64,000 nt of DNA from Tretioscincus oriximinensis (GCA_022410635.1 JAJVDF010000459.1:228924-292923); one strand, 5' to 3'. Numbered from the stretch's first letter, positions 35,854 through 49,639 are shown. Numbers and translations are program-made. The notes: generated from the letters alone by a model not told the origin.

Positions 35854-37214
35854 GAAGGAAGAAGAGTTTATTTCTGTCCCAGAGGCAGGAACATTCTATA
35901 TAAAGATGTTCCTCAGCCTAGGGCTGGGGTGCAGACCTGGTGGCCATTTTACCTCACATACATATGAATCTCACTAGTAATGAAATCATTTATCATGTTA
36001 GCTGTGTTCACACATATGCTTTGAAATCAGCTTCCTGAAGAAACAGAACTGAAAACAAGGGGGGGGGGGGTTCCTCAGATTTTTTGGGTTTTCTCTCAAA
36101 TCTTTGGAACTGCAGATGGTTTAAAAGCACATGTGTGACCACAGCCATTATTGAAAATCAAGCAACACAGGGCAAAACACTGCAGTATCTTGTCAGGCAC
36201 TAATCCAAAAGAAGCCTAAGCATCCACTTTCCTATATTAAGGCAAGAACAAAAATAACTATGATGTTCTTTGGGGATACATTCATATTTAACTATTTTGT
36301 TTTTTTTATAAAATCAAATGCAAGGCTTTCTATGAACCACGTGGTGAATTTTTATGCTTCTTAATAACTACACAATCAACATCAACACAGGCCCTGTCAG
36401 CTCAAGGTTTTGAAATAAATGTAGATAAGCGTAGGCTTCCTATAGATTTAACTGTGCATAACAATAGATAGTGAAGACAGGTAGCAACACATCCCTTTTT
36501 TCCCTTGAGTAATTACGTGAAACACAAAGACAACACACATTTGACTGACTTTTCCAAGGCAAGTAACAGTATGTAACTCCTTCCTATAACAAGGCCAGAT
36601 CATCTCATGATGAATAGAACATTTGTCCTAGTGCTCATCCTGTTGAAACAGCTGCAAAAGGGTACGAAATGCAGTTTTCTGAGAAGGACTATTTATTTAA
36701 ATGTATTTAAAATATTTATATACTTCTTTCCATTAAAATCCCATTCCATCTCAAAGCAGTATGCAAAGAATAAAAAGAGCTCAAATCATAATAGTTCTAT
36801 AAAAATTAGTAGTGCAGTAAAAAAAGTATATAGTAATCAAGGTGTGTACAACAAGTAACACCAGAACTGCAAGCCTAGTTGGGGAGGGTGTGTGCTCCCG
36901 GACAACAGTACTTGCTTTAACCCTAAAATGGGGAGGCAGGCCCTTAGCATAGCCCCCACATCCATGTTTTCCCCAAAAAATTGTAATCAGATTTTCACTG
37001 CAACTGAGCCCTTGATACAACGCATCAAAAATGACTCCAGAACACAATAGTGTTCAGAGGCCTAAGCTCTGAGATGGGATCAGCCACTGTAAGCCCTTTG
37101 CACACCAACTACAGAAGCAAACAAGGGGTGCATCTTTTTTGCAAACGAGCATTCCCAAGAGCGGATTCTGTCCTTCCACGTGGGCTACATACTGGGTAAC
37201 TGGTCTTGGCACCT

Positions 37215-37930
37215 CTTCCACATGGCCTAATTTACTTAAGAACATATGCAGAGCCCTGCTGAATCAGGCCACAGCCAATCTAGGCCAGCATTCTGTCTCG
37301 CGCAAGAGGCCCACCAATTGTACCTGGGCACTCTCAAGCAGAAGACAGCAAAACCTTCACTTGCCCTTGACTTCCTGAAAATGGTATTTCAGAAATACAG
37401 CCATTGATACACCTGCCTTCCATAAATTTTCTAATCCGATCTTGAAGCTGTACAACTCTTCTGGGAGTGAATTCCACAGACCCTCTGAGTGAAAAAATAC
37501 TTTCCCTTGAATATCACAACTCTTCTGATCATCAGCTTCAAGGAATGCCTTCTAGTCTTAGTGCTGTATGAGATAATTTTTTCTTATTCACCTTATCCAT
37601 CCCATGCATGATTTTATGTACTTCAATTAGAACATCTCTTAAACAGCACATTTCAAGGCTGAGGAGGCCTAAACATTGACCTGATTTCATAAGGGAGATG
37701 TTTCAACTCCTTGATCATTCATGTGGCCCTTTTTTGTACATTCTTCTGTTCCACAATATCTAATGTGTGATGTCCAGAATTATACACAGTATTCTAAATG
37801 TGGGTTCACAATAGATTTTACAAGAGGCAAAATTATACTTGCCAACCTATTTTGGATTACCTTTCTGATTACCCTAAACATCCCTAATTTGATTGTGTGA
37901 CTCTTGCCAATACTGAAAAGCTGAAGATAG
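37215..37930 (-). mobile_element. CR1-like LINE, 3' part, antisense
   Basis: Starts at the tail complement TTAAGAACATATGCAGAGCC and extends about 700 bp, the longest CR1-like stretch in the window. It passes GGGAGTGAATTCCACAGACC and reaches coding remnants containing GTCCAGAATTATACACAGTA and TAGATTTTACAAGAGGCAAA. Frames are broken, so it is inactive. Confidence 0.75.
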
Positions 37931-38559
37931 CATTGATCCTACAGAAGTTGAGTTTGCAGAGAGGCATGGAAAAAAACATTGGCAGACTTTCCTAAAATTA
38001 TTCCCAAAGAGTACAGGTTTATAACTCTAAAAATAAAATGTGTAATGCTATTCTTCAAACCACCTACATATATGTGCAATCCATCGGACTCCATAAGTAT
38101 CAGAAGGAAAGATACTTGGAATGCGCAACATCCATCAGTGCTTACAGCACATATAGTATTCACCTTGAATGGGAAATTCAAGATATAGGTACCCCGAATT
38201 GCATGCTCATTCACTCTGAAAAGCAGGTAACTTAATTAGATTATGAACATTAACCTAAATCGTAGATGTAGCCATACTATAGTCACAAAAGAACATGCTA
38301 GGAAACTGTCCTAATTCCTTGCACTCTAAACATCTGCTTCTAAAATTACCTACGTATTCCTTATTTTATTTATTTAACTAGAAAGTTCTTGTTTTAGCAA
38401 AACAAAAGCAAAAGATTCTCAGCAACAGAAGCTCAGATTAATCTGTCCTGCCAAAACCTTTAGGATCTCTTTGAAAAAATACAACTATAATTATCATAAT
38501 TTTTTCAGTGCGTTCAATATGCAAGTCCAGTGAATACAGCAGAAATCAGTAAAACAGGT

Positions 38560-38720
38560 GGAGGGAAAGGAAGGCATTGAGCAGTAATTAGGACCTCATT
38601 TCTGATTAGGCCAATTCATATTCTGATCTGCAGCAGATCATAAAGTGAAGTTCTTTATTATCAAAGATTAGAAGTCAACTGAAGCTGTGCCTCCCCTCAA
38701 TTTTCCTCCAGGTTTATCTG
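38560..38720. promoter_or_regulatory. candidate conserved noncoding element
   Basis: Repeat-free: GAGCAGTAATTAGGACCTCA, TTTCTGATTAGGCCAATTCA, CTGCAGCAGATCATAAAG, TTATTATCAAAGATTAG. Contains CCAAT-like, TAATTAG and TCF-like ATCAAAG motifs. Function is inferred. Confidence 0.35.
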
Positions 38721-41019
38721 ACCACTTGTACACATGGACAAATCTGACCCCAAACACTTAAAATGTAGTCTGCTTAAAACAACCTTTTGGAATCAAGAGA
38801 TTTAGAGCTTCCCACCAACACTGGTGAAAAACTTCTTCATGTGGAATCCTAGAAAGATCTTTGCCCCTCCTTTTTAAAATCTGGGGAATTCATTGTAGAT
38901 TTAAATTTTTTTAAGACATACACTTTTAATCCTTCTTTTTAGTTTTTATGTCGGTTTTACTCATTCTGTACATTACCATGAAACTTAAACGAAGGGTGGT
39001 TTTAAAAAGAAATAAGTATCTCTTATCACGCGTGTTGCAGCACAAGAAAGCAGGCTAAAAAAACTCTTTGAAAATGCTTCATGCACCCAAAATCACAGGA
39101 GGTCTCCAAACATTGCCTACCTATTCTAGAATGTTTCAATATTCTGGAACAAATCACTTCTGGAATTGTTTCATTTTGCCCTGCCATAAAGTCAATATTC
39201 TGCATGTCACATAGCAACACGGTATCCTTGACACAGGAAAATAATTCTTTATTCCACTGCAGTATCAAGAGAACTGTAATCATGTCTAGCATACCAAATA
39301 CTATTCTGAAATAATTACAGAGGTTTGATCCTATCTAGATGTAGCCAATGTTAGCACCAACTTCCTTAAACACGTACAGATCTTGCATGATAAATTTCAG
39401 AAATGTTTAAACATCTCCTACAGGTACAGAAAAATGCTTTATTTTCAAGAAAGAAAGGAACTTTTTTTTTAAAATGCACAACAGGGCACTCAGTTTTTAT
39501 TTATGACAAATATTCCAGATCCTTTTGGCAACCAAATTTTTACAGCATGATAGTCAATGAATGAATGATGTGCACAAGGAAATATGTACAATGCACAAAA
39601 AGTACTCTTACAAGCTAGCTAAGTAATTTGTGTTAATTGTACAATTTGGGGGTATGCACCTAAAATTTAATATCAGCAATATGATAAAAAGGAATTTTAA
39701 AATTAAAATACATAGAGATTTATCTTTTCTTGGAGTTAGCATCTCGCATCATACAAACCTCTGAATATAGAGCAAAAATATTTTTATTCAAATGCCTGGA
39801 TTACAAATATGTGCTTCAAGATTAAAGGAAAAAATGTTCTTCTCAAAATAAAGCTCCTCATCGGAAGCAGTAATGAATAATTTTAATATTATTATCCTTA
39901 CTGTTGTTGTTAAATAGCAAACTACCTTATATTACCTTATTTTCTGCTCACTCCCATTTGAGCTTTAGGATAACAAATAGACTTTTCTCTCAAACACTGC
40001 GTACAAGTGAGTGAGATTTGAGAAATAAATGTTAGCCAAAAAATCCCTATATTCCAAGTGATAAACATATGCATATTTCACATACACTGTCTGAAATTAT
40101 CTTGTCACTCTGGTTCTCATTTTTGTTTGAAATGGGCACACAAGAAATGCGGGTTCCTGATATTTCACAAAGCTGAAATAAGTTCAGGCTGTTCAACCAC
40201 AAAATAATGATTTCCTTCCGCTTAATTTTGATGCGAAATATTTTCTTTATCCTCAGGCACTTTGACTCCTCCCTACTGTCTTCAATGAATAAACACAAAA
40301 AACTCCCTTTCTGCTCCTAAACTAATATTTTTACCAACCAAATAAATCCAGTGACATGAAGATTGTACACATATGTACTTATTCTCCAATAAATTCCTCA
40401 CATGTCTCTGTGTTCATGCTAGCAAATGCTCACACACATGCAGGTCTAGTTCAACACATAGGATCAAAAATGCTACATGGTGCTTGAAGAAAACGCAAAC
40501 CTGTGTCCTTAATCCCTCAGCCTTAAACAATATAGCTAGCAGGAGACAGGAAACCAGGTTAAATCTGGCAAACCATGTGCAGGATACTTTGCAGCACTCA
40601 TGTTCAATCAGAACCAAACACAGAAATAATGTTACTTGTACCCCCCCTTTCAGGAGGAAAGATTAAAAAGAGATCCTATCGGTGTTCTTGTTAGCAACCT
40701 GTTTTCACAGCCAACTGCTAAAGGAGGAAGAAAGAGAAAAGCTAACTCAAAGAACCAAAGCTCTAAAGAATGAGCTTCTAAATGTTCGTTCTTCCAAACA
40801 ACAGTTTAAGAAATGTAAAAATCCACACTTACACACAAAATATGGCCCTGGCCACAGGTAGAGGCCTTGTTGTCCACACACCATCCCAGGTTAGCCCAAG
40901 ACCGTTTGTGCAGCAAAACCCTTTCCTGGCACGAAGAAAGGCCCAATGTAGAAGTGGCCCATGTGTGTTTTCCCCTTCTACAACTCCCTACTTTTCCCAT
41001 CTAGTGTACAAACACAGAG
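38721..41019. other. intronic DNA without recognised features
   Basis: AT-rich, with no family-level repeat and no gene. Short frames are random in character. Confidence 0.4.
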
Positions 41020-41510
41020 ATCAGAAAAACTTTGGGATCGCCAGCAATGCAGCCCAGTTTTGCTTTCCTCGACAGGAGAAAATTTCACATCCAAGCAGGA
41101 CTCTGGGTTTAATTAAGCTTTCCAAAATCTTCTGACAACAGTCCAGCCACCGAAAGAAAGGCCCTTCTGTACTTCGGTCGTGCAATTGTTGTGACGGTTC
41201 TATTTACAATTTGTCTTGGAAAGAGTGATTTGACACTGTGCTTTACCAAAGGGGAGCGGGAGAGAAAGCTAGACTGCCAGTTCACAACCCCTCCTGTGCC
41301 TTATTTACAAATAAAGCTCACATGGATGATCCAGTCAGGATTCCTTATCCAAGAGAAACGTTTCTGGAATCGTTCCAGAATTTTCACTGCAAGAGATCTC
41401 TTGCCCTGGCGAACAGAATAGCAGCAGCTTAAATTTAGAGACGGATAAGAATTGCTTTCCACCTGCCTATATAACTGCACGCCTCCAGTTCTGAAACAGA
41501 ATTATCACTG
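41020..41510. promoter_or_regulatory. candidate conserved noncoding element
   Basis: Repeat-free block with retained CpGs (CTTCGGTCGTGCAATTGTTG, GTGACGGTTC, TCGACAGG) and motifs GGTTTAATTAAGC, CTTATTTACAAATAAAGC, TTCTGGAATCGTTCCAGAA (the last is a near-perfect inverted repeat). The appearance is of a regulatory element; conservation is unmeasured. Confidence 0.4.
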
Positions 41511-41535
41511 CCTCAAACTGTTAATCTGCAAGCAA

Positions 41536-41582
41536 CAAATGAATGAATGAACGAACAAACGAAAGAATGAATGAATGAATGG
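41536..41582. repeat. (AATG/AACG)n imperfect microsatellite
   Basis: Tetranucleotide run AATGAATGAATGAACGAACA followed by AACGAAAGAATGAATGAATG. Confidence 0.85.
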
Positions 41583-42754
41583 CAGAAAGAATAATCACAC
41601 TGTGCAATCAGGCTAGTCAGGCATAGGGATCGCTTATCGAAACTGAACGCAAAACAAACCTGTTTTCTAACCACGTAAAGGCCTCACATCACATTGGCTT
41701 CATTTCCCTACGAAACAGGACAAAGGCAATACTCAAAATATATGTTGTACTAGGATTCTCCTTGCCTGTAAATTTGTACAAAATGAGCACTCTTGCTAAT
41801 ATTTCATACACTATAGACAAACAGCTATACCACAATCCAAGGAGCTACAACAAGAACATAGTATTTCCTCCCTTAATATACGGTATTTAAATGCATTTAA
41901 AGCTCAGGTTCTTAAAAAATATTAATAGCTGCAGATTAATTGGCCATCTCTTTTACTGTTCAGTTACACAGCTAACCAACACTGTTCACTGTCTGCCTTA
42001 GAGTGAGACCAGTAAAGAAGCCTGGCGAGACATAATATATGTGTTGCTAGATTTGCTGGATTAGCTTATCTTGNGGGGTAGAAAAAGGAAAACCTGCCTG
42101 CTGCACCTTCTTACCCCTATCATCACAATGTTGGTTATCTAGTGGCAAGTGGCATTAGAAGTAGTGAATATGCTTTCCATCAACACCTCCCCATTCCAAC
42201 ATACCCAAATTCTATTAATTTCAGTTAAGACGTTTCTGGCTGCTACGGACTGACATCACGTAAAAATTCTGTGACAAGGCAACCCATATGCTTAGATGTT
42301 AATGCATTCATGTATTCAGGGAAGGAGGGAGGGAAATGGAGAATTCATCATTTCTGCAACGTGGGTTCTCAAAATAGCACACTGATGAAAAAAAAATATT
42401 TTTCCTTTCTCCAGAGGTACACGCACAAAGAGTTAAAGAAATGCTTATACACTGTACATATGAATGACTCAGTTGTTTGTTTTCTTCTGTTTTAAAGCAG
42501 CAAACCTTTATCACTGGAAAATAGCCTTTGATTGCAATACACAAACTCACTGACTAGAAAATGACTCAATGAGAATCCATATTTAATATGAAACAACAAT
42601 AAACGCCTTACTGCAGAATCTTTGACTGGATCCATTCCAACATTGTCAAAGAGCAAGGGTTTCCTCATCTAAATAGTTTTCAGGAAACATCTTCTCTGCT
42701 TCAAACACTATATACGGGCTTTGCTGCTCTTTAGAAGAAGAAATAGACTCAGCT

Positions 42755-42895
42755 CTTTACATAATCTTCTGTTCTTCTCTTCACAACAACCACCTTGTGA
42801 AGTAGGTGAGGCTGACAGAGTTCTGAAGAACTGTGATTAGTCCAAGGTCACCCAGCCGGCTCTTGCGGAGGGGTGCAGAACTGAACCAGGAGTGC
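42755..42895 (-). repeat. tRNA-derived SINE fragment (second family)
   Basis: CTTCTGTTCTTCTCTTCACA, CCTTGTGAAGTAGGTGAGGC, CCAAGGTCACCCAGCC, GAACTGAACCAG: the 3' and middle parts of the SINE seen complete at 29795-30065. Confidence 0.75.
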
Positions 42896-44470
42896 AGAAT
42901 TGAAACAGATTGGCTCATAGTCTGAAGGTGGGCCTATTTTGTCTATTGATTACTAGAAAGGCCCTGTCCCTTCACATCATGTCTATGAGGTGGGCTGTAA
43001 TCTGGATCACAAAATGAAAAATGACCTCCTGCTCCAGTTTCTGGGCTGGAATAGGTGATGGAACAGATTCAGCGGGTTCTCAAGTGTACCAGGTCATGGG
43101 GGATGCATTTCAACACCACGGCTTGCTGCACTGCCAAACTGGGCCCCAGGGGTTCTGAGGTCAGGATTAAACTTGTCTGTACATCTCCTTATCCTTTTAG
43201 ACATCACATCCAGTTTAGGGTGTTTTTTTTTCAGACTGTTTCATTATTGAGTAGTACAGTAACTTTNTAAAGCTAGCCCATCTTACCCAAAATTCCAAGA
43301 AATGACCATTGGCATCATACAAACTGCTCTGGCATCTTAGTTCATGACAAAATTTGCTTTGGATTCTCTTAAACTGCAGCCAGGAAAGGAGAAAAACGAA
43401 ATGAGATTAAAGAAGATGAAAATGAATTACTTAATTATCGAGGGAGGAAAAACGACATTTGATCTCTCATCTACTCGTAAACTCACGAGGGAGAATTCTT
43501 TGTGAGTCTTCGCTTACTTACAAATTCAAGAAGAAATTATATTAGGTTCCACGTGTGACCTTAAGGTTGCAGAGATGCACTGGTCACGCATTTCTATGGG
43601 CAAAGAGTCCTCATAGGATCCAAGATCTGCACAATTACAGCACCATAAAGATAAATTACTTGGGGAGAACTCTGATGCACTCTTTCAGCAAGGAGTCAGC
43701 TTCCATATCTTCAGAAAGAACTGTAAAATGGCTCACTTCCATGGTCACTTCCTTTGCTCTCCAAAGGAGATCTTGAGAAGAAAAGCTGAACCAATGAAAA
43801 CAAAGATTCACTAGTTCAGTGTTCCTCTTGCTTAGAGCAGTGAGCAACGCGAAGAACAATGAAGATCTCTCTTAAGAGTGGTCTGTATTGAAAGTATAGC
43901 CTCTGCCTGAATGTGAAATCTGCCTCTGAAACACTGTCAACCTTAACTCTAAACCCAAGGCACATTTCAATCCTTAGACCAAAATTCCTTAGTCTGACAG
44001 CCAAAATGGTGAACTGGCACTTACATGTCTACATTTCAAGTCTCTCTTGGCAACAAAATTCACAAGGATATTGTGGCCAGTCGTACCTTCATTCTAAGCT
44101 GTCTCACAATGTTGTGAAGATAAATTAAAGAGCCTTGGGGAGTTTGAGGGGGAAAAACAGAATGTAGAAACTGTAAATAAAATTAAAAGAACCACGTGTA
44201 GGGCTTTGCTTATTCAAAGCAAAGGTTCATTAAGTCCCAGACTCTTTCATCCAAGCTAGTGATCAGATGCCTGAAACAGAATTGTATTCAGTGTCATGCC
44301 ATTCCCCAATTTCACTTTTTCACTTTCATTGCAATTCTGTCTCTTTCATTCTGTGAGCATTAGTATCAAATAAGAGGTAAAACTATTATCTATACTGTTC
44401 AAAGTATCCACCGCTTTGCAAACGATGGTCCTTTCTTCTTCAGCTTAATAAAACTGCAAACATGGTCTTT

Positions 44471-44908
44471 CATTTAAATCAATGGAACAAATGCCGATAG
44501 AGGAATGGGAAAGCCAAACAAATAGTTTCATTAAGAGGGAAGACATATTGCATGATGGTTCTTTCCGCATATACAGCCAATTCTGGCTACGTAGCATGGA
44601 ACAATGGCCATGGGATGTGGTGGAGTACGCTATCAATGACCCATTCCATGGGTTATCTGCAGCCAGGCAGCATATCATAGCCCAGTTCCTCCAAATAGAT
44701 TACAAATACTATAAGAACAAGGAACTAAAGTTCCCGGTCTTCATTTTCCAGGAGATCCCTTCTCAGTAGTGTGCCATTTCCAGTATTATTTCCTGAAGTG
44801 CCACCGAAAAGGTTCCCCAAATGTATTCCAGCCTACTTGCCCTATGTAGTCCAAAATATGGACACTGGCCTGGTTGTAACCCTAATCAGAACTGAGATCC
44901 AGTGGTAG
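44471..44908 (+). pseudogene. unidentified frameshifted protein-coding remnant
   Basis: An ATG frame (44482-44769, 95 codons, ending TAG) has strongly protein-like composition: acidic N-terminus, many aromatic residues and short motifs such as WPWDVVEYAINDPF, IIAQFLQIDYKYY and LKFPVFIFQE. Immediately after, in the +1 frame (44771-44908), a second open segment is equally protein-like and proline-rich (VPFPVLFPEVPP, FPKCIPAYLPYVV), ending TAG. Two adjoining protein-like frames with one shift between them is the signature of a decayed coding sequence rather than chance. A stop lies just upstream of the ATG, and a pyrimidine tract with AG at about 44443 resembles a splice acceptor. It is antisense to BCL11A. 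I do not recognise the family; a retrocopy, a transposon protein or an endogenous viral fragment are all possible. Confidence 0.45.
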
Positions 44909-44909
44909 C

Positions 44910-45035
44910 ATATCCCCAGTCTATCAGCTCATCGGTTGTGGACAAAACATGATTAGGAGTGCAGTAATTTGCAGATAGCAGGCCCTTGTACAGGACTATA
45001 TTCCAGAATAAAAGGAAGTGCAGAAAGAGGCAATG
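44910..45035. mobile_element. degraded family A hairpin remnant (A4)
   Basis: The right half is recognisable: GATAGCAGGCCCTTGTACAG, ATATTCCAGAATAAAAGGAA, GTGCAGAAAGAGGC (compare A2 and A3 right ends). The left half is doubtful. Confidence 0.4.
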
Positions 45036-45234
45036 TCAATTATGGATCAGGCTACAGATCAGCACAAATACTTATAAATCATTAATGTGAAACCTTAAAA
45101 AAAAGGCAGTTTGACAGCCATCTGAAGATTAGATGGCATGACTCTATGGAGAGCAGTAGCTTTTAAGTCAGAAGGTTCAGATTGGCAAACCACACCCATA
45201 CTGAAACTAAGAGAAATAGATGGATGTATCCACA

Positions 45235-45360
45235 TACCGCATTGCCCCCAAAATAAGTCCTACACTGAAAATAAACCCTAGCATGATTTTTCAAGATTTT
45301 TGAGGATGCTCAAAATATAAGCCCTACTCCAAAGGTAAACCCTAGTTCATAAAACATCAA
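45235..45360. repeat. 'cccaaaataagtcctac' dispersed repeat
   Basis: Internally repeated text: CCCCAAAATAAGTCCTACAC, GAAAATAAACCCTAG, AAAATATAAGCCCTACTCCA, GTAAACCCTAG. The unit 'aaataagccctac' appears about four times. I recall a similar short dispersed repeat from other amniotes; its class is uncertain. Confidence 0.55.
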
Positions 45361-46773
45361 TTTAAATCATCTCCAGACAGCTATACAAAACAAAATGAGA
45401 AGGAGGGTATAACACTAGGAGGGAGGAGGGAGGTGAAGAGAAGCAGGAAAGGAGAGTGGTCCTGGGAGAGGGAGTGAAGGGAACAGTGGGAGAAAGATAG
45501 TGTCAACAGGTATCCAGACGGCACCTTCAGGTTGGAGAAACAGGCAGGATTCCTCCGAAGGCCGTTAGTGGACAGCCAAAAGCAGACAATTGTTTGACAC
45601 TGGTGTTCTGCTTGAGTTGCCCCTGAAGCAACGGTTCGGTCACTTGGTCACCTCAACCGGATAGGTTAAGGCTTCATACAAACTATTACATACTTATGCA
45701 TTATCTTTTTGAAAGTCTCATCCAGTCCAATTCTTTCCCTCTCATAAAAAATAATCATAATAATTCAGGCAAATTTTATGTAGCCAAAATTGTTGTTTAC
45801 TTTGACAAAACTGTAGAACTACAATGAAGTATAATAATTCCATAACGCAATGTCCCGGAAGCCAATGGAGAGCCGCCACAGGACCAGGCGCAAAAGAGAC
45901 TGAAATTCCATGAGAGCTCTTTTCTATCACAATTTTATTTTCTTTCTTTCCTGCAAAGAATTTCACAATAAAAAACCTTATTTTTATCCTGGTAACCCCC
46001 CCCCCCAATAAATAGTGAAGAAGAAGAAGCCATTTTAGCCTACAATAGAGGGGGAAATTGATTGAAGAACTGACTAATAAAATTTAAAAGGTATCCATTT
46101 TGTCAACAAATTTTGTTTTCAAAGAGCTACTGAAGAATGTGTAAGATAATCCTCCTATAATTCTCCTTAAGCAAATGCCATCTTTTTCCGGCTTCATTTT
46201 TCCTTCTGCTTCCCAAATAGAGGAGCACCAGAGCTGGAGCAACCTCAAAAATAAATAAGCAAACCGTATCCAGATGAATTTAACAGACAAAGCAACAAAT
46301 TAAACCACATCAGCAGTACTGTTTGAATGATGCTCAACATCAACCATCTTACTGACTCCCAGGTCTGCTCAGAACATCCTAACGCCTAGGATGCATGTAA
46401 CAAAGGAGATAAAAAAATGTCTTTGTGGGCACAGCATGTGGCACCCACTCCAATCCATCATTTATAGACTAAAAGGTTCAGAAAGGGAGAAGAGGCAGAC
46501 TAGCATGTGAAACATCCCATCAGCGAATCATGGGTTTTTTAACCACTGAAACATCTGCCAGGTTTTCTTCAAAATCAAACCATTTGGATGGGCCATGTTC
46601 CACTAGCAAGCCCACAACATTGGACAGACCAGGACCAGATGCTCTTTGATACCATCTGCACATCCACTTGGACAGGCCAACCAACCCTTTCCCATTGCTA
46701 TCCTATCATGTGCTTGGACATTGAAGAGCAGTTACAACCCATTTTTACTATGTTCCTCTTCATTTTTTCTCTG

Positions 46774-46970
<197 letters not shown>

Positions 46971-47079
46971 AAAAATAAAGATTCAAGAATTGAACCTTTA
47001 CATGTACAGTATTATCTCCAAAATTTGCTTCATACTGTTGGCAAAGAGGTGAATTAGCAACCGAAGAGAACGGTCTTGG

Positions 47080-47900
47080 TCTTCTAACACCCTGGATCAA
47101 TCCTTCTGGCATTCAGCCAGACCTCAACCTTGCATTTTGTTTGTCCTGACTGCGGTCTTAGAAATTAGCTGTGTGAGCAATTTCAGGAGAACAGCAGAAG
47201 GAGCCTAAAAGCATCTTGCAGCAGCACCAAAAGCGCTCTGAACAACTAAAAGCACCGCTCAGCTGCTAAGCATTAGTACTGTAAATCTCCACCCTTAAAC
47301 CTAGTGAAGCCAACGCCACATTTAGGCCAAGGGAACCAGAACTTAAATCTGAAAGAATCTGCTTCGTTCTCCAGTTCAAGGGAACCGATACTGCCAATCA
47401 TTGAGGGGAAGAATTTTAAAAAAAACAAGACAAAGCTTTTTGCTTAAATAGAAGCAATACAGTGCCTCAACTGAAACCGCAAATGGCAACCCACCAGCTA
47501 CTTATACAAGGGGGAAGAATCTGCTGTACGTTTTAACACCTGTGCGCAAACGTATTTGCCCGGTTCTGCTCACGTCAAAGCCCGATACAAATCTGACCAG
47601 ACAACGGCAATTTGTTCTTGCCTCCCCCCGCTATTTTGACCTGAACACCCACCCAATATTTTGTGCCTCAGAGCAGGTTTTCCCTTTGTTGAATTTCCTT
47701 CCCTTAATATCCGCTTGACAGACGTTGCATTTTGTCTTTGAACGGAGCTGTTCAGTATGTAAATACCACGTTACATCACAAGAGGGTTTGCTCCGTATTT
47801 GGTGATCTGGCATGTCTGCAATATACAGAAGATTTTTTTTAAAAACCCTTCTCGAAAGCATCAGCTTCAATAACTATCCCTCATTCCTTCTGTATATTAG
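47080..47900. promoter_or_regulatory. candidate conserved noncoding element cluster
   Basis: A long repeat-free stretch with retained CpGs (AACACCTGTGCGCAAACGTA, GCTCACGTCAAAGCCCGA, GACAACGGCAATTTG, TATCCGCTTGACAGACGTTG) and E-box/homeodomain motifs. It lies 3.3-4.1 kb 3' of exon 2 in gene direction. One of the better regulatory candidates in the intron; conservation untested. Confidence 0.45.
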
Positions 47901-49299
47901 GCAACCCATGATATAGAAGGTGCTGAATGTAACCCAATAACTATTAAGCTCAACCTACGTGCAACAGATTTTGGGTTATTTCAAATGATGCTTGCCCAAT
48001 TAGCACCATGTATATTTTAAATATAACTTAAATACTATCCCTGTCTGTCCAAGAATCAGGACAAATAAGCAAAGCATCCAACACTTAGATTCAATATAAT
48101 CATAGCTTACATGGAATTTATCTAGCTTATGAGTTTTGAGCGGGTAGCATCAAATACATTGTAGAATCTGGGCCATGAACTCACTTCTGGATATCTGAAG
48201 TTCAAAAGGAGACAGCTTGGCTGTACTTTTGTAAAACATGGGAAGTGAAATTGCACATTTGAGAGTGGGTCTCTAGGTATTGAGGAAGGGCTACGCAGAG
48301 GCATAAATACGACTAAGAATGAAAAGTTGTCAAACAACAGAGCAGCGCAAAGAAGATGAAATATTTGTGACAAATTACAAAAAGCAAAAAAAATTATCAA
48401 CTAGTTTTCAGAACACAAGCAAGGGTTTCAGTTTCCAAGCGTTCTTCTCAAACTACATTCCAAGCAAAAATCAAATAGAGAGCTTTTTTAAATCTATTTT
48501 TCTGTCTGTCTGTCTGTCTATGTATCTGAATACCTATGCTTAAAAATAATTTATGCAAACTAATGATCCAATCAAATACATATACGATGACAATACCAGT
48601 GTCACCAGATTTCCAACAAAGATTAAAAATTGCAAGCAAAATTTCAGACAATAAAAAGAGACAGAAAAGGACCTGAAGTGATGTTCACTCCAAAACTAAA
48701 TTTTACCGCATTCAAAATTCAAATGAGTTCCATACCAACAGCTTTGGAACTCTCCAGACTCTCTTAGATTCACTGAAGCTTTGCTTTGTACAAAGTTCAA
48801 GTTTGATGACCAAAGTTAAGATTTGGTGGGTCAAAATAGAACCACTGTTTTGCACAGGTTTCCATCACAAGTCACAAACACGGCAAACACATGAATTCCA
48901 CATCCCACTCCCTAGAACTCATTTGGCCTTCACGTTTTTTTGAACCCTATGAAAACGGATGCACAGGTGCAAAGTTGCTTTCCATTTTTGCAGTTCTTGA
49001 AAACAGATAATGCTTGACAACGCTGCAATATCACCAGTCCTGAGAGTACTATACCAATCTGAGTGCTCTCTGAACTGATTCATTATTTAGACACTGTGTA
49101 TATGAGTGTACAGACATGCATGTACGTATATGTGCATGTCTGCATGTGCTTGTTATGTATGCATACAAAAACCACAATATCCCCATGGGCTATAAAAATA
49201 ACAGTTCAAATGATACTGGATGTAAACTCTTCCAGCCTTTACCACAGCTTATCAGACCTACACTGATTTCAAGACCAAATGTTTTTGGAGCATAATCGA

Positions 49300-49403
49300 A
49301 GGCCTGGGTTATATCTCAGGATAGAGCTTGGCCATCCACATACCAGTGTAGAATATGGCAAGCTCCTACTCCGAGATATAGCCCAGCAATAGAAACATGG
49401 CCT
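49300..49403. mobile_element. palindromic hairpin element, family A core (A5)
   Basis: GGCCTGGGTTATATCTCAGG, AGCTTGGCCATCCACATACC, AGTGTAGAATATGGCAAGCT, CTCCGAGATATAGCCCAG. Only the core arms are present; the outer ends are lost or changed (GAAGGCCT / CATGGCCTAA). Confidence 0.7.
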
Positions 49404-49639
49404 AAGAGGACAAGCCTCTTACCATCTGGATCTTAGCAACTCACCCAGGCCTCATTAGCATTGCAGAATTAACAGGCCATGGTCTCATCCAGCATCATTC
49501 TATGCCATGCCCTCCTAAAAACATCAAAGTGTGCACAAGGTCAAACGCATTCCTGAAAACAGGCACCAAAATGCTTTGCTAGGTCTTTCTGCTGCGGATG
49601 CTACTAAGAAGAAAGTATTCACCGCAGGAAATGTCTCCC

